From Adiantum capillus-veneris (taxonomy: Eukaryota > Streptophyta > Polypodiopsida > Polypodiales > Pteridaceae): a DNA stretch of 64,000 nucleotides. Numbering within the stretch: the stretch's first letter is position 1; each line of letters begins with the position of its first letter. The stretch covers positions 149,986,793-150,050,792 of the forward strand of contig CM043958.1 of assembly GCA_014529385.2 (NCBI GenBank), given 5' to 3'. The notes beneath the pieces were generated by a model, which was not told the DNA's origin, did no database searches, and was given only the letters and a program-made list of their open reading frames with translations. This document shows, piece after piece, positions 1 to 8,918 of this stretch. The position numbers were made by a program, and so were the translations under genes.

Positions 1-723
1 TGACACTCATTTGGTCAAACAAGGCTTTCCTAACAGTCCAACAGAAAGCACATTGTATGTAAAGCGTGAGGGTGATGTACTTCTCATTGTGGTTCTTTAT
101 GTTGATGATTTGCTGATCACTAGACCAAATGAGAGACATATTGCTAAATTTAAGGCCGATTTGAATGCTACTTTCAAGATGAAAGATTTGGGGCTGTGCA
201 TCATTACTTGGGTATACAGTTTAAGCAGTGTGATGGTGGTATTGCCTTGTGTCAGAAAAGTTACATAGAAAGATTGCTATGTAAGTTTGGACTTGAGGAT
301 TGCAAACCTATTGCCACTCCCATGGAAACAGGTTTGAAGTTAAGTCTACATGATGCTGGCGATCCTGCTGATGTCACTCTTTATCAAACTGCTATTGGCT
401 GTCTCATTTATGTATGCAACACGAGGCCGGATATTCAGTTTGCAGTCTCACAGGTGATCAGATTTATGCATAGCTCAAGGTCTAAGCATTGGCAGGCTGT
501 CAAGAGCATTTTCCGCTACCTTAGTGGCACTTTACATCTTGGTTTGTTTTATCCCAAGGGGGGATCATAACCGCCAGACTTACATGCTTTTTCAGACTCA
601 GATTGGGCTGGTTGTTTTGACACGCGAGTGTCCACAAGTGGTTTTTGTTTCATGCTTGGCAGTTCATGTATATCATGGTTGAGCAAGAAGCAACCTACTG
701 TGGCCACTTCGAGTTGTGAGGTT
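1..723 (+). pseudogene. Ty1/copia reverse transcriptase C-terminus and RNase H N-terminus (A1)
   Basis: The translation from position 11 gives copia RT, with the catalytic YVDD box (LYVDDLLIT) near 100-125, and continues into the RT/RNase H connection (TRPDIQF near 421-440). RNase H begins with the DSDWAG motif near 598-612 and a SWLSKKQPTVATSS stretch near 675-715. Breaks: compared with A2, one base is missing at about 194 in the GGGGCTGTGCATC stretch, which shifts the frame. A TAA at 568-570 replaces a sense codon (A2 has CATTGCC where A1 has CATAACC). The reading then stays open up to the insertion point. This would have been the cDNA-synthesis part of the polyprotein; this copy cannot make it. 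The family assignment is firm. Confidence 0.9.
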
Positions 724-728
724 GAGTA
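724..728. repeat. Target site duplication GAGTA of Copia-B, left copy
   Basis: GAGTA directly precedes the TG of the Copia-B 5' LTR and recurs at 6464-6468 directly after the CA of the 3' LTR. The uninterrupted site is present in A2 (...GAGGCTGAGTACAGG... near 38385). Confidence 0.93.
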
Positions 729-876
729 TGTTAAAGAATATGATGTTAAAGAATATGTCCATTGTGCTATGGGCGGCCGGACACTGACTATACTATGTTG
801 TAAATATACTTTGGATAATAGTTCAAAGAGAAGAAGAGAAGAGCAGTACGTTGAATGGCTGCTGCAGGGTAACGAT

Positions 877-907
<31 letters not shown>

Positions 908-974
908 CTTGATGTGTGTTGGTGTGTGTGCGTAGTCTTCTTTCCTACCTTCTCCATCACCTGCGCACTCTACA
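729..974 (+). repeat. Copia-B 5' LTR (246 bp)
   Basis: It starts TGTTAAAGAATATG and ends CACTCTACA. It carries a (TG)n run at about 879-908. The first 15 bases are tandemly duplicated (729-743 and 744-758), which is absent from the 3' LTR. A purine-rich stretch (AAAGAGAAGAAGAGAAGAG, about 825-843) lies inside the LTR. Confidence 0.93.
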
Positions 975-989
975 AAGTGGTATCAGAGC
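975..989 (+). promoter_or_regulatory. Copia-B primer binding site (initiator-Met tRNA)
   Basis: AAGTGGTATCAGAGC follows the LTR directly. TGGTATCAGAGC is complementary to the 3' end of plant initiator methionine tRNA, the usual minus-strand primer of Ty1/copia elements. Confidence 0.93.
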
Positions 990-1877
990 TCAGTTTAAGG
1001 AGCTACAGTCAATACACAGATTTCCACAGCTATGGAAAATAGCAAAAAAGAGAGGTTTTTTGGTCATAACTCCCTCAACCGAACTCGGAATACAATGATC
1101 CAGGAGTCTATCTTTATGTTTTTGGGCATTCCGGACGCATTGGCATACTCAGATTTGCCAAAATCTGCAATTTTTTGCAGCAAACAGCCAGCTCACGCAA
1201 GCATAGGAGATTTCCAGTTTTGCACTCGACAGTAGATTTACAGGTTACAGGTGAAGAATTCAGCATTTACACAGGTTTTGTAGAGCGACATAGAGCTTTT
1301 GCATCATGATATTGTGTTATCGAAGATTATGTTTGGTTGTTGTGGGTTCGTTATGGACAGCCGCCTATGTAAGAAAGGTTGTGGGAAGAAGTTGAGGCGG
1401 TTATATTGTCAGATTGAGTACTTTGTGGTTATGTATGGATATGCGGTTAATGTATTTTGGAAAACTGCAGCCTTTGTGAGGGTCAAGTGAGGTTTTTTGA
1501 AGCCTTGCCTTGGGAGCTTTGGTACCTTGGCAAGGTGGATTAGGTACTGGAGCGAACCCCCGACTGGCCCCGCGAAAGACCTCATATGTCGTTTACGACT
1601 ACGGGAAGAAGGTGGATGTATGGATATGTGGTACAGACAGCGTATGGATTGCATTTGCATATAGGTCCATGTGGATATTGTTTTAGAGTATTTATGCATA
1701 GTATTGAGTCAGTATGTGGCAAAGTGGGTCAGTGGATTTTCCCTTGGCAGTGAGAGATTTTCTGTCAGTGTTTATGAGCACTTTGGTTGAGATTGTCACT
1801 TGAGATATTGTCCAAATACAAACGAAACTCTGCCGAAATTTTGTCAAAATCCTTTGGAAGCAATTGAGAGAGTGAAG
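990..1877 (+). other. Copia-B untranslated leader
   Basis: This stretch between primer site and gag start has no long frame on the plus strand. It probably holds the RNA packaging and leader sequences. The open frame on the minus strand (about 1409-1699) resembles nothing recognisable and is taken as chance. Confidence 0.7.
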
Positions 1878-2282
1878 ATGGCAGAAAGTTCAACTCAAGT
1901 CACATAGATTGTTGGAGAGCTGCTGACCAGAGAGAACTATAGCATATGGTCTTACATGATGGAAAACTTTATCATGGGCAAAGGTTTATGGGATTACATT
2001 ACAGGTGAACAAGAGTGTCCCGAAGTTGGTTTGGAACCAAACAGAGAGAATGTTGAAGCACATAAAACATGGCAAGCAAGAGTAGAAGCTTACAAAAAGT
2101 GGATCGAGAATTCAAAGAAAGTGATGCATTGGATTTCTCTATGCATTAGTGACTTCTTTATACCACATGTGAAGAAGGCTCAATCTCCAAAGGAAGCATG
2201 GGAGATACTAGCAAGAATGAACAACTCCAATACAGAACCACGAAAAGTTCACTTGAAGCAAAGGTTACATTGTGTATGGTGA
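1878..2282 (+). pseudogene. Copia-B gag N-terminal region with two in-frame stops
   Basis: ATG at 1878 begins MAESSTQVT and is followed at once by TAG (1905-1907). The same frame then reads on through LLTRENYSIWSYMMENFIMG, the tryptophan-rich start typical of plant copia gag (UBN2/DUF4219-like, from family knowledge), and through a KEAWEIL stretch. A second stop, TGA at 2280-2282, probably came from a TGG codon. No frameshift separates this part from the long frame at 2307; only the stops do. Gag would form the particle shell around the RNA. The start codon was chosen because it is the first ATG in the polyprotein frame. Confidence 0.85.
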
Positions 2283-2306
2283 GGAAATAGATCCATATCA
2301 TATTAT

Positions 2307-5300
2307 GTGACAGAGATAAAGCAAATACAGGAAGATCTTGCGAGCATTAATGTTGAAGTTCCAGATGATGACTTAGTTTCAGTGACATTGAATGGTTTGG
2401 GACTGGAATACAAGTCATTGGATACATCTATATCTGTTCGAGGACACATGCCTGATTTTGAAGAGTTAGTAAACCTTTGTTTGCAAGAAGAGGTGAAGTT
2501 AGGCAAGTCAGGTCCTTCTACATCAAATAACAATTCCCGAGATCAGGTTTTTTACTCTAGAGGTCATGGAAACAATAGAGGTGGAAGAGGAAATTATGGT
2601 CGTGGAAACAATGCTGGAAGAGGTCAATGGCAAAACCAACAAAGTCAAAGTTACAATGATTACAGCCAAAGAGGCAGGGGGAGAGCCCGACAACGTGGTC
2701 GTGGAGGTGGACGATTTGTACATCCTCAAAGAGATGGATATTGTAATAGATGTGGCATTTATGGTCACTTTGAAAGAGAATGTTACACAAGGCTAAATCA
2801 AAATCGTGATCGTGGTGGAAGAGGCCGAGGTTATGGCAGACATGGAGGAAACTTTGCTGGATACAATCCTCATGATCAAAATATATATGACAATAGATCG
2901 AGTGGACATTTATTTCCTATGGAGAATGTTGTTGGAAGCATGGTGGAGCCACATCATACAGATGATTGGTATTTAGATAGTGCTTCCACAAATCATATGA
3001 CATATCATGGTGAATGGTTTGACAGAAAAGAGAAGTTAGAAGAGGATGAGTTTGTCGCTACAGGTGATGATACTATGCATCGGATTACGCATGTTGGTTC
3101 AGTTCCATTGCTAGAAAAATATGGGACATACAACACATTGGGAGATGTTCTATATGTGCCTTCAATCACAAAGAATTTGGCATCAGTTGGACAATTGAAA
3201 GATCAAGGGTTGCAAGTCCATTTTAATCGTTATGGCTGCTTCATAGAGGAGTTTCACAAAGGCAGACCAGGCAAGATATTGGCACGTGGAAGAAAGAAAG
3301 GTTGCTTGTTCTCATTGGAAGCTGGAGATCCATGTTTACACAGCGGTATGTATGCAAACAAATCAGCCACTCAAGATGATTGGGCAGAGTTATGGCATAA
3401 GAGGATTGGTCATGTCAATTTTATAAGACTAAATCATATGCAATCAAATCAAATTGTACGTGGATTACCAAAGTTTGGCAGATTGAATTTTGATCATGTT
3501 TGTGAAGCTTGTCAATTTGGAAAGCAATCTCGTTTACCATTTCCAAAGAGGGGGAGAATTAGCCAGAGTCCTTTGGAAATTGTTCATTCAGATATTTGGG
3601 GACCTTGTGATCATGCTACGCCAAATGGTTGTCGATATTTTATCACATTCACGTATGATTACAGCAGAATGACATGGGTTTACTTTCTAAAGGCAAAGTC
3701 AGACGCATTTGAGGTATTCTTGGAGTTCAAATTTATGGTTGAGAAAGAGAATGGTTGTCAAATTAAATGTCTACGTACAGATGGAGGGGGAGAGTACATG
3801 TCACACAGTTTTGATGATTACTTACGTGAACAAGGCATAAGAAGACAGATTACTCACAGATACACATCACAACAAAATGGAGTTGCTGAGAGAAAGAATA
3901 GAGTCATATCAGAGATTGCAAGAGCCATGATGAATGAGATGAATATGCCATTAACATATTGGGCTGAAGCAGTTCATACAATAGTACACATTATGAATCG
4001 AACACCAACAACTGCCATTCATCAAATTTCACCTTATGAGAGACTTTATGGGATCAAGCCAACAGTTTCCTACATGAAAGTTTTTGGATGTGTTTGCTAT
4101 GTTCATGTGCCAAATGAAGCAAGAAAGAAGATGGAGCCAAAGGCAGTGAAGTGTATATTCTTGGGCTACCCAGTTGAAAAGAAAGGTTACAAGTGCTATG
4201 ATCCTACGGCAAGACAAGTTTATGTCAGTAGAGATGTCAGATTTTGTGAGCAGGAACCATGGTATAAACCAAAGCCAGTGATGATAGAAGATGAGTATGA
4301 AGAGCAAGAGAAAGTGCATCATGTTGTTGATAAGCCAGGACCATCAACAAGAAATATTTCAGGACCACATATGGCAGAGGAGAGTACAGGAAGTGTCAAC
4401 CCATGGAGTGGTTGTTTGCGAGATAAGAAGCAAGACGAGAAAGGTAAGAAGAAAGTGGTTGAAGAGAGTTCTGGAGATGAAAGCTTCGATGAAGAGCATG
4501 GTTTACCACATTTGAGGACACCTGGCAGTAAGCATATTGAAATATATGTACCCCCATATGCAAGAGTTGAAGAGAAGAGTGTACCACAGTTGAGAAAATC
4601 AGAGAGGGTGCGTTATCCAGTTGATAGATTGACATACAACGGTTACATGCGTACACATTATGCATACATGGTTTCACGTGTGCAACATAAAGAGCCTACA
4701 TGTTTTCAAGAAGCAATTGGAAAATCAGAATGGGAGTCAGCTATGAATGATGAGATGGATGCTCTTGTGAAGAATGACACTTGGGATTTGGTTCGCTTGC
4801 CAAATGGAAAGAAAACAATTGGTTCAAAATGGGTATACAAAGTCATGTGCAAGTCAGATGGTAGTGTGGAAAGATACAAAGAGAGGCTTGTTGCTAAAGG
4901 TTATGCACAAACAAAAGGTCTTGATTATGATGAGACATTTAGTCCAATTGCAAAGATGACAACAGTCAGATTGGTGATAGCAATGGCAAGTATGTTCGGT
5001 TGGAAGTTACGGCAAATGGATGTCGATAATGCATTCTTGAATGGTGACTTGGAAGAAGAAGTTTATATGATACAGCCAGAGGGTTATCAACATCCAGAGT
5101 TTCCATATTATGTGTGTAAGTTGAAGAAAACATTGTATGGTTTGAAGCAAGCATCTAGAGCTTGGTGTGAAAAGATAACCAGATTCTTGAAGAAGATTGG
5201 ATTTAAACAGTCTACTACTGATCACTCATTGTTTTTGAAGCATGTTGATGGAGAGATTGTCGTTATTGTTATCTATGTTGATGACTTGATTCTCACTGGA

Positions 5301-5813
5301 AGTCATGATGAGCAAATTTTGCATGTCAAGAAGAGTTTGTTGAGAGAATTCAACATGAAGGACCTTGGTGAGTTGAGATATTTCTTGGGAATTGAAATTG
5401 TCAATACTTTATCAGGAATTTGGATGATACAAAGACAATACACATTGGATATGCTTGAGAAGTATGGAATGACAGCGTGCAAACCGGTTGATACACCTCT
5501 TGATCAAAATGTGAAGTTGTTTGATGATGGACATTACATTGAGGATGTCACTATGTACCGCAAGATGGTTGGAAGCCTTATTTACTTGACAATAACAAGG
5601 CCGGATCTGAGTTATGCAGTGGGTGTTGTGAGTCAATTCATGCAAAAGCCATGTAAAAGTCATCTTGATGCAGTGAGACAGATTATGAGATATGTGAAAG
5701 CCACTGTCAGTTATGGAATGTTTTATGAAAAGAATGGGAAGCTTTGTCTTTATGGTTACACAAATGCAGATTGGGAAGGAGATTTTATGGATAGAAGATC
5801 TACAAGTGGTTAG
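2307..5813 (+). CDS. Copia-B Gag-Pol polyprotein, open part (1168 codons: gag C-terminus, PR, IN, RT, start of RNase H)
   Basis: This single open stretch lies in the same frame as the gag start upstream; position 2307 is a GTG within the frame and not a real initiation site. Residue numbers are from 2307. A Gly/Arg-rich gag tail (about 80-140) is followed by a zinc knuckle CX2CX4HX4C at 146-159. The protease site is Asp224 in WYLDSAS, where Ala replaces the usual Gly. Integrase has the His364 to Cys399/Cys402 zinc site and catalytic Asp429, Asp492, Glu528, with the classic 35-residue gap between the last two. RT has Asp905 in QMDVDNAF and the YVDD box at 990-993. RNase H begins at Asp1155 (NADWEG). 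The frame ends at TAG 5811-5813 within RNase H (RSTSG then stop), where related elements have an aromatic residue. The protein would copy and integrate the element. All catalytic residues except in the RNase H tail lie in this stretch. Confidence 0.95.
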   Translation: MTEIKQIQEDLASINVEVPDDDLVSVTLNGLGLEYKSLDTSISVRGHMPDFEELVNLCLQEEVKLGKSGPSTSNNNSRDQVFYSRGHGNNRGGRGNYGRGNNAGRGQWQNQQSQSYNDYSQRGRGRARQRGRGGGRFVHPQRDGYCNRCGIYGHFERECYTRLNQNRDRGGRGRGYGRHGGNFAGYNPHDQNIYDNRSSGHLFPMENVVGSMVEPHHTDDWYLDSASTNHMTYHGEWFDRKEKLEEDEFVATGDDTMHRITHVGSVPLLEKYGTYNTLGDVLYVPSITKNLASVGQLKDQGLQVHFNRYGCFIEEFHKGRPGKILARGRKKGCLFSLEAGDPCLHSGMYANKSATQDDWAELWHKRIGHVNFIRLNHMQSNQIVRGLPKFGRLNFDHVCEACQFGKQSRLPFPKRGRISQSPLEIVHSDIWGPCDHATPNGCRYFITFTYDYSRMTWVYFLKAKSDAFEVFLEFKFMVEKENGCQIKCLRTDGGGEYMSHSFDDYLREQGIRRQITHRYTSQQNGVAERKNRVISEIARAMMNEMNMPLTYWAEAVHTIVHIMNRTPTTAIHQISPYERLYGIKPTVSYMKVFGCVCYVHVPNEARKKMEPKAVKCIFLGYPVEKKGYKCYDPTARQVYVSRDVRFCEQEPWYKPKPVMIEDEYEEQEKVHHVVDKPGPSTRNISGPHMAEESTGSVNPWSGCLRDKKQDEKGKKKVVEESSGDESFDEEHGLPHLRTPGSKHIEIYVPPYARVEEKSVPQLRKSERVRYPVDRLTYNGYMRTHYAYMVSRVQHKEPTCFQEAIGKSEWESAMNDEMDALVKNDTWDLVRLPNGKKTIGSKWVYKVMCKSDGSVERYKERLVAKGYAQTKGLDYDETFSPIAKMTTVRLVIAMASMFGWKLRQMDVDNAFLNGDLEEEVYMIQPEGYQHPEFPYYVCKLKKTLYGLKQASRAWCEKITRFLKKIGFKQSTTDHSLFLKHVDGEIVVIVIYVDDLILTGSHDEQILHVKKSLLREFNMKDLGELRYFLGIEIVNTLSGIWMIQRQYTLDMLEKYGMTACKPVDTPLDQNVKLFDDGHYIEDVTMYRKMVGSLIYLTITRPDLSYAVGVVSQFMQKPCKSHLDAVRQIMRYVKATVSYGMFYEKNGKLCLYGYTNADWEGDFMDRRSTSG

Positions 5814-6236
5814 GCATTTTCCATTGGCAATGGTATGATAAGTTGGAGTAGCAAGAAGCAATCAACTATAGCATTATCAAGTACAGAAGCTGAATATCGC
5901 GGAGCAGCTTTGGCAGCATGTGAAGAGTCATGGTTGAGAGTACTTATGGTAGACTTTGGTTTTGACTATCTTGACAGTGTCATTATATATTGCGACAATA
6001 TTAGCAGCATCATGTTGGCAAAGAATCCAGTCTACCATGCTCGCACTAAACACATTGAAGTACATTATCACTTCATTAGAGAAAAAGTTTTGGCAGGTGA
6101 GATTGATTTGGTGTATGTGAAGACAAATGATCAAGTTGCAGATATATTCACAAAAGCTCTTGGAAAGGAGAAGTTTTGCTACTTTCGTGAAGCATTGGGA
6201 ATCCATCATATGCAAGCTCACTCTGAGCTATGTTAA
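5814..6236 (+). pseudogene. Copia-B RNase H C-terminal part after an in-frame TAG
   Basis: The same frame continues after the TAG at 5811. It shows SWSSKKQSTIALSSTEAEY (RNase H Glu region), IYCDN (catalytic Asp region) and HARTKHIEVHYHFIRE, all typical of copia RNase H. It ends HSELC with stop TAA at 6234-6236. The last two codons (TGT TAA) lie inside the 3' LTR, so coding and LTR overlap by six bases. Readthrough of a single stop would restore RNase H. Confidence 0.9.
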
Positions 6237-6360
6237 AGAATATGTCCATTGTGCTATGGGCGGCCGGACACTGACTATACTATGTTGTAAATATACTTTG
6301 GATAATAGTTCAAAGAGAAGAAGAGAAGAGCAGCACGTTGAATGGCTGCTGCAGGGTAAT

Positions 6361-6399
<39 letters not shown>

Positions 6400-6463
6400 G
6401 ATGTGTGTTGGTGTGTGTGCGTAGTCTTCTTTCCTACCTTCTCCATCACCTGCGCACTCTACA
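6231..6463 (+). repeat. Copia-B 3' LTR (233 bp)
   Basis: TGTTAAAGAATATGTCC...CACTCTACA matches the 5' LTR except for the missing 15-bp end duplication, a slightly longer (GT)n at about 6364-6398 and a few base changes. No polypurine tract precedes it; the flanking sequence is GCTCACTCTGAGCTA. Confidence 0.93.
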
Positions 6464-6468
6464 GAGTA

Positions 6469-6773
6469 CATGGCAGTCTTCACAGCTACGGTTGAGTGTG
6501 TATGGCTCAGACGCCTTATGGCTGATTTGGGTGTTGGACAGGACACTGCCAACACTATCTACACTGACAATCAGAGCGCATTGGCAGTTGCAAAGAACCC
6601 AGTTTTTCATGCTCGCACAAAGCACATTGAGGTGCATTACCACTATGTCAGGGAGAGGCTCTCAACAGGAGAGATCAGCTTGGCTTATATGCCAACACAG
6701 GACAAAGGCATTGTCTCGTGAGAAGCTTGAAGCTTTCCGCAAATCTTTGGGCTTACTCCCCTTTGTGGACTGA
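6469..6773 (+). pseudogene. A1 RNase H C-terminus, frameshifted by a 20-bp deletion
   Basis: The frame from about 6470 reads ECVWLRRLMADLGVG, IYTDNQSALAVA (catalytic Asp) and HARTKHIEVHYHYVRE. Near 6700 the copy lacks 20 bases present in A2 (after GACAA, at about 38627-38650). This removes the LANLFTKA part and shifts the frame. The final GLLPFVD and stop appear in another frame. The deletion ends share ACAA, a small microhomology. Confidence 0.88.
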
Positions 6774-6848
6774 TCCTGTCCTCAGGGCATGGCACTTCCC
6801 TTTACTCATGTGTGAGCTCTCGTTCACCACATCACTCCAAGGGGGATT

Positions 6849-7074
6849 TGTTACCATATACATGTGGTAGTGATGTGGGTGAACACACTAGGACCGCTCG
6901 GGCATTTTTTCCTCTTTAGGAGGTTTTTTCCCCCGTGCATTGTAAATACGCCCATCACTCTAGGGCTATCGATCATTCCATTGCACACTAAGTAATACAC
7001 TCTCTATTGTGTGCCTTGAGCTTCCTTCGTCTTCTCCAAGCTGTGTGCGTTTCTCTGCAACCCTAATTCCAACA
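6849..7074 (+). repeat. Copia-A A1 3' LTR (226 bp)
   Basis: It runs from TGTTACCATATACATG to CTAATTCCAACA and is nearly identical to the two A2 LTRs (33856-34082, 38791-39017) and to the antisense A3 LTR (8686-8913). Confidence 0.93.
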
Positions 7075-7290
7075 ATTTGTAGAGGTAAGCACAATCTTTC
7101 CAACTCCTTGAACCGGATAAGAGGCATTGTTGTTGGCACAAGTAGCTGAATTCCCATGAGCGACACACTCAAGATAGGTAAACAAATCACGATGTGAGGT
7201 AATGTGCTTTGTAGCACCACTGTCAAAATACCACACTTGTGAATCTGAAGCAACTGACATGCATGCATCATGGAAAATAGGATTATAGAT
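7075..7290 (-). pseudogene. A3 protease start with intact DSG motif
   Basis: The minus-strand frame 7260-7063 reads VWYFDSGATKHITSHRDLF. The D-S-G triplet is the catalytic site of copia proteases, and A2 has D-R-G here instead. The reading ends at the junction with the A1 LTR; the last residues in that frame come from the LTR and are not protein. Confidence 0.85.
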
Positions 7291-7439
7291 ACACTTTTCA
7301 CTAAAAGCCTATTCTGCATCAACATCGGCATCACATTCTCCTTTCAGAGAAGACTCAACAATAACTGCATTTGTAATGGAACCAACATTTGCAGTGGAAC
7401 CACTCTCTTTCTTCTTTTCCTCTTTGGCCTTCAACCTGC

Positions 7440-8321
7440 TTGATCAATTGATCATTAGCTTTACAATAACGGCAACACATCTTCTTTTTGCCGTTATCAC
7501 CAAAATTTCCAGACAAATTGCTACCAGCAGAAGCATTAGGAGCATGTGATTTTCTACTCGCAAAAGAACCAAAAGAAGTGGGTGCATTGTTGTTACCACC
7601 CTTTCTTTGAACAACAAATAAAAGCCTGTGAAACTGCACGTTGTCTAGTCCTATTTTATTTGGAAAGTGATTCTTGCAACAACAATGTGCACAATGCATC
7701 AAACTTGAAAACTTCAGGATTTTCTTGGCTCATAAGTCTCCAAGTACTAACAAAATTCTAGTAAGAGTTTGGCAAGGCATCAAGAAGAGTCTGCATAAGG
7801 GAACTGTTTCAAATGACTTCACTTGCAAAAATAAGTTGCTCATTGATATCCTTGACACCAACAAGGAAAGTGTCCATATCATCTTCCTCATGCATAATCT
7901 TCAACTCCAGATCTTTATGCAACAATGCAATTCTTGCCTCATTGTGGCTTGCATATGGACCAACCAAAATATCCCAAGCCTGTTTTGCATATTTCGTTGA
8001 ACGAATGTGAGGAGTAATGGTGCGCTTCATAGACAATGCAATCAATGCATGAGCATGCGTATCCTTTACATCCCAACGAGCTTGTTTAACCATAGGCAAA
8101 ACAACTCTAACAACATCAATCCTTGCAGCAAGACCTGCAACATCCTCAACATCGCCTGTATCCTCAGAATCAGGACGTACATCAATGCCCTGCACAATGT
8201 TCCAAACACCCTTCGACACAAGAACATGTTGCATCATATAAGCCCACATAGGGTAATTTTCCCCATCTAATCCGTCGTCAACAGAAAACATCTTGAACAC
8301 ATCTATCTTGTTGTCAACCAT
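7440..8321 (-). pseudogene. A3 gag (Ty1/copia)
   Basis: The minus-strand ATG at 8321-8319 starts MVDNKIDVFKMFSV and leads into GENYPMWAYMMQHVLVSKG, the gag N-terminal region shared with A2. It is open to 7809. A premature stop there is followed by frame changes, after which a zinc-knuckle segment CRYCKANDQLIK appears near 7470-7430. The last Cys of the knuckle is lost by a frame change; A2 reads LIKSCPK at this point. It would have encoded the capsid protein. A2 is damaged at different places, so the breaks arose separately. Confidence 0.85.
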
Positions 8322-8672
8322 GGTAAATGTTGCACCTGATGTGAAAACTACCCGAAAAGAGGAGAAGGAGAGCAAGAATAATACATGATATATAGCACAA
8401 ACCATAGAAGACCGTAAGGGACCTGTTATGCAAAAAACGGCACTGACAGAATTTCTACAAAAAATGACAAAATAGCTTGTGCAATACTACCTATAGTGGA
8501 ATTGGAGGTCAACATGAGTCTGAATCAGAAATCTGAGTAGACTGAACGCTTCGAGCAAACCCAAAATTTATGTCGACCTACTGTGAACGCTCGCCAAAAG
8601 CTCACAAAAATTGGAGAAGTGAGCAGGCGTGTATTGGAGCTGATGGCGACTAAGCCCGGGAGGACGCAATCT

Positions 8673-8684
8673 GCTTTGATACCA
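8673..8684 (-). promoter_or_regulatory. A3 primer binding site
   Basis: The minus strand reads TGGTATCAAAGC directly after the LTR end. This is the initiator-Met tRNA complement with one change (A for G). Confidence 0.85.
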
Positions 8685-8685
8685 A

Positions 8686-8913
8686 TGTTGAAATTAGGGT
8701 TGCAGGAAAACACACACAGCTTAGAGAAGACAAAGGAAGCTCAAGGCACACAACAGAGAGTATATTACTTAGTGTGCAATGGAAAGATATATAGCCATAG
8801 AATGATGGGCGTATATACAATGCACCGGGAAAAAAACCTCCTAGTGAGAGAAAAAATGCCCCGACAGTCCTAAGTGTGTTCACACACATCACTACCACAT
8901 GTATATGGTAACA
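8686..8913 (-). repeat. Copia-A A3 5' LTR (228 bp), antisense
   Basis: The minus strand runs TGTTACCATATACATG to TTTCAACA and is homologous to the other three Copia-A LTRs. The base sequence just outside is AGAAG (8914-8918), the presumed TSD of A3. Confidence 0.92.
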
Positions 8914-8918
8914 AGAAG

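Larger units (their letters stand above)
1..728 (+). mobile_element. Copia-A copy A1, left part (pol: RT and start of RNase H), cut by Copia-B
   Basis: This is the 3' half of a Ty1/copia element that starts before the window. It continues at 6464 after the Copia-B insertion. Bases 1-723 align closely with the same region of copy A2 (about 37660-38390). It ends in the target site GAGTA at 724-728, which is repeated at 6464-6468. Joining across the insertion restores the RNase H reading seen in A2, so the split is an insertion and not two separate elements. Confidence 0.92.
729..6463 (+). mobile_element. Copia-B: nearly complete Ty1/copia retrotransposon inserted into A1
   Basis: The order is 5' LTR (729-974), tRNA primer site (975-989), untranslated leader (990-1877), one long gag-pol frame (1878-6236) and 3' LTR (6231-6463), with TSD GAGTA on both sides. 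Domain order is gag, zinc knuckle, protease, integrase, RT, RNase H, which is the Ty1/copia order. The two LTRs differ at few positions apart from one 15-bp duplication and microsatellite length, so the insertion is recent relative to everything around it. It is 5735 bp long, within the normal range for plant copia elements. Three in-frame stops prevent a full polyprotein. An active relative elsewhere in the genome is likely but is inferred. Confidence 0.95.
6464..7074 (+). mobile_element. Copia-A copy A1, right part: end of RNase H, polypurine tract and 3' LTR
   Basis: It continues the element from 728. The order is the second GAGTA (6464-6468), RNase H C-terminus to TGA at 6771-6773, a short untranslated tail, the purine tract AAGGGGGA (about 6839-6846) and the LTR. 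It matches A2 at 38390-39017 throughout. The right end abuts the antisense A3 copy exactly at the CA terminus. Confidence 0.92.
7075..8913 (-). mobile_element. Copia-A copy A3, antisense 5' half (LTR, leader, gag, start of protease)
   Basis: On the minus strand this reads LTR (8913-8686), primer site, leader, gag and protease, and stops at 7075 against the end of the A1 LTR. The minus-strand sequence aligns base for base with A2 near 35655-35680 up to position 7075 itself. The simplest reading is that A1 inserted head-on into A3 within the protease region, with the rest of A3 lying before the window. The expected TSD is ATTTG (7075-7079); its partner cannot be seen. Confidence 0.88.

Noticed and set aside
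2303-2796. Frames opposite and overlapping the Copia-B gag
   Set aside because: Shadows of the Gly/Arg-rich gag coding sequence.
7075-8913. Inverted Copia-A half as an autointegration product of A1
   Set aside because: The exact CA junction would allow it, but simple insertion of A1 into an older antisense copy explains the data with fewer steps. The sequence left of the window would decide.
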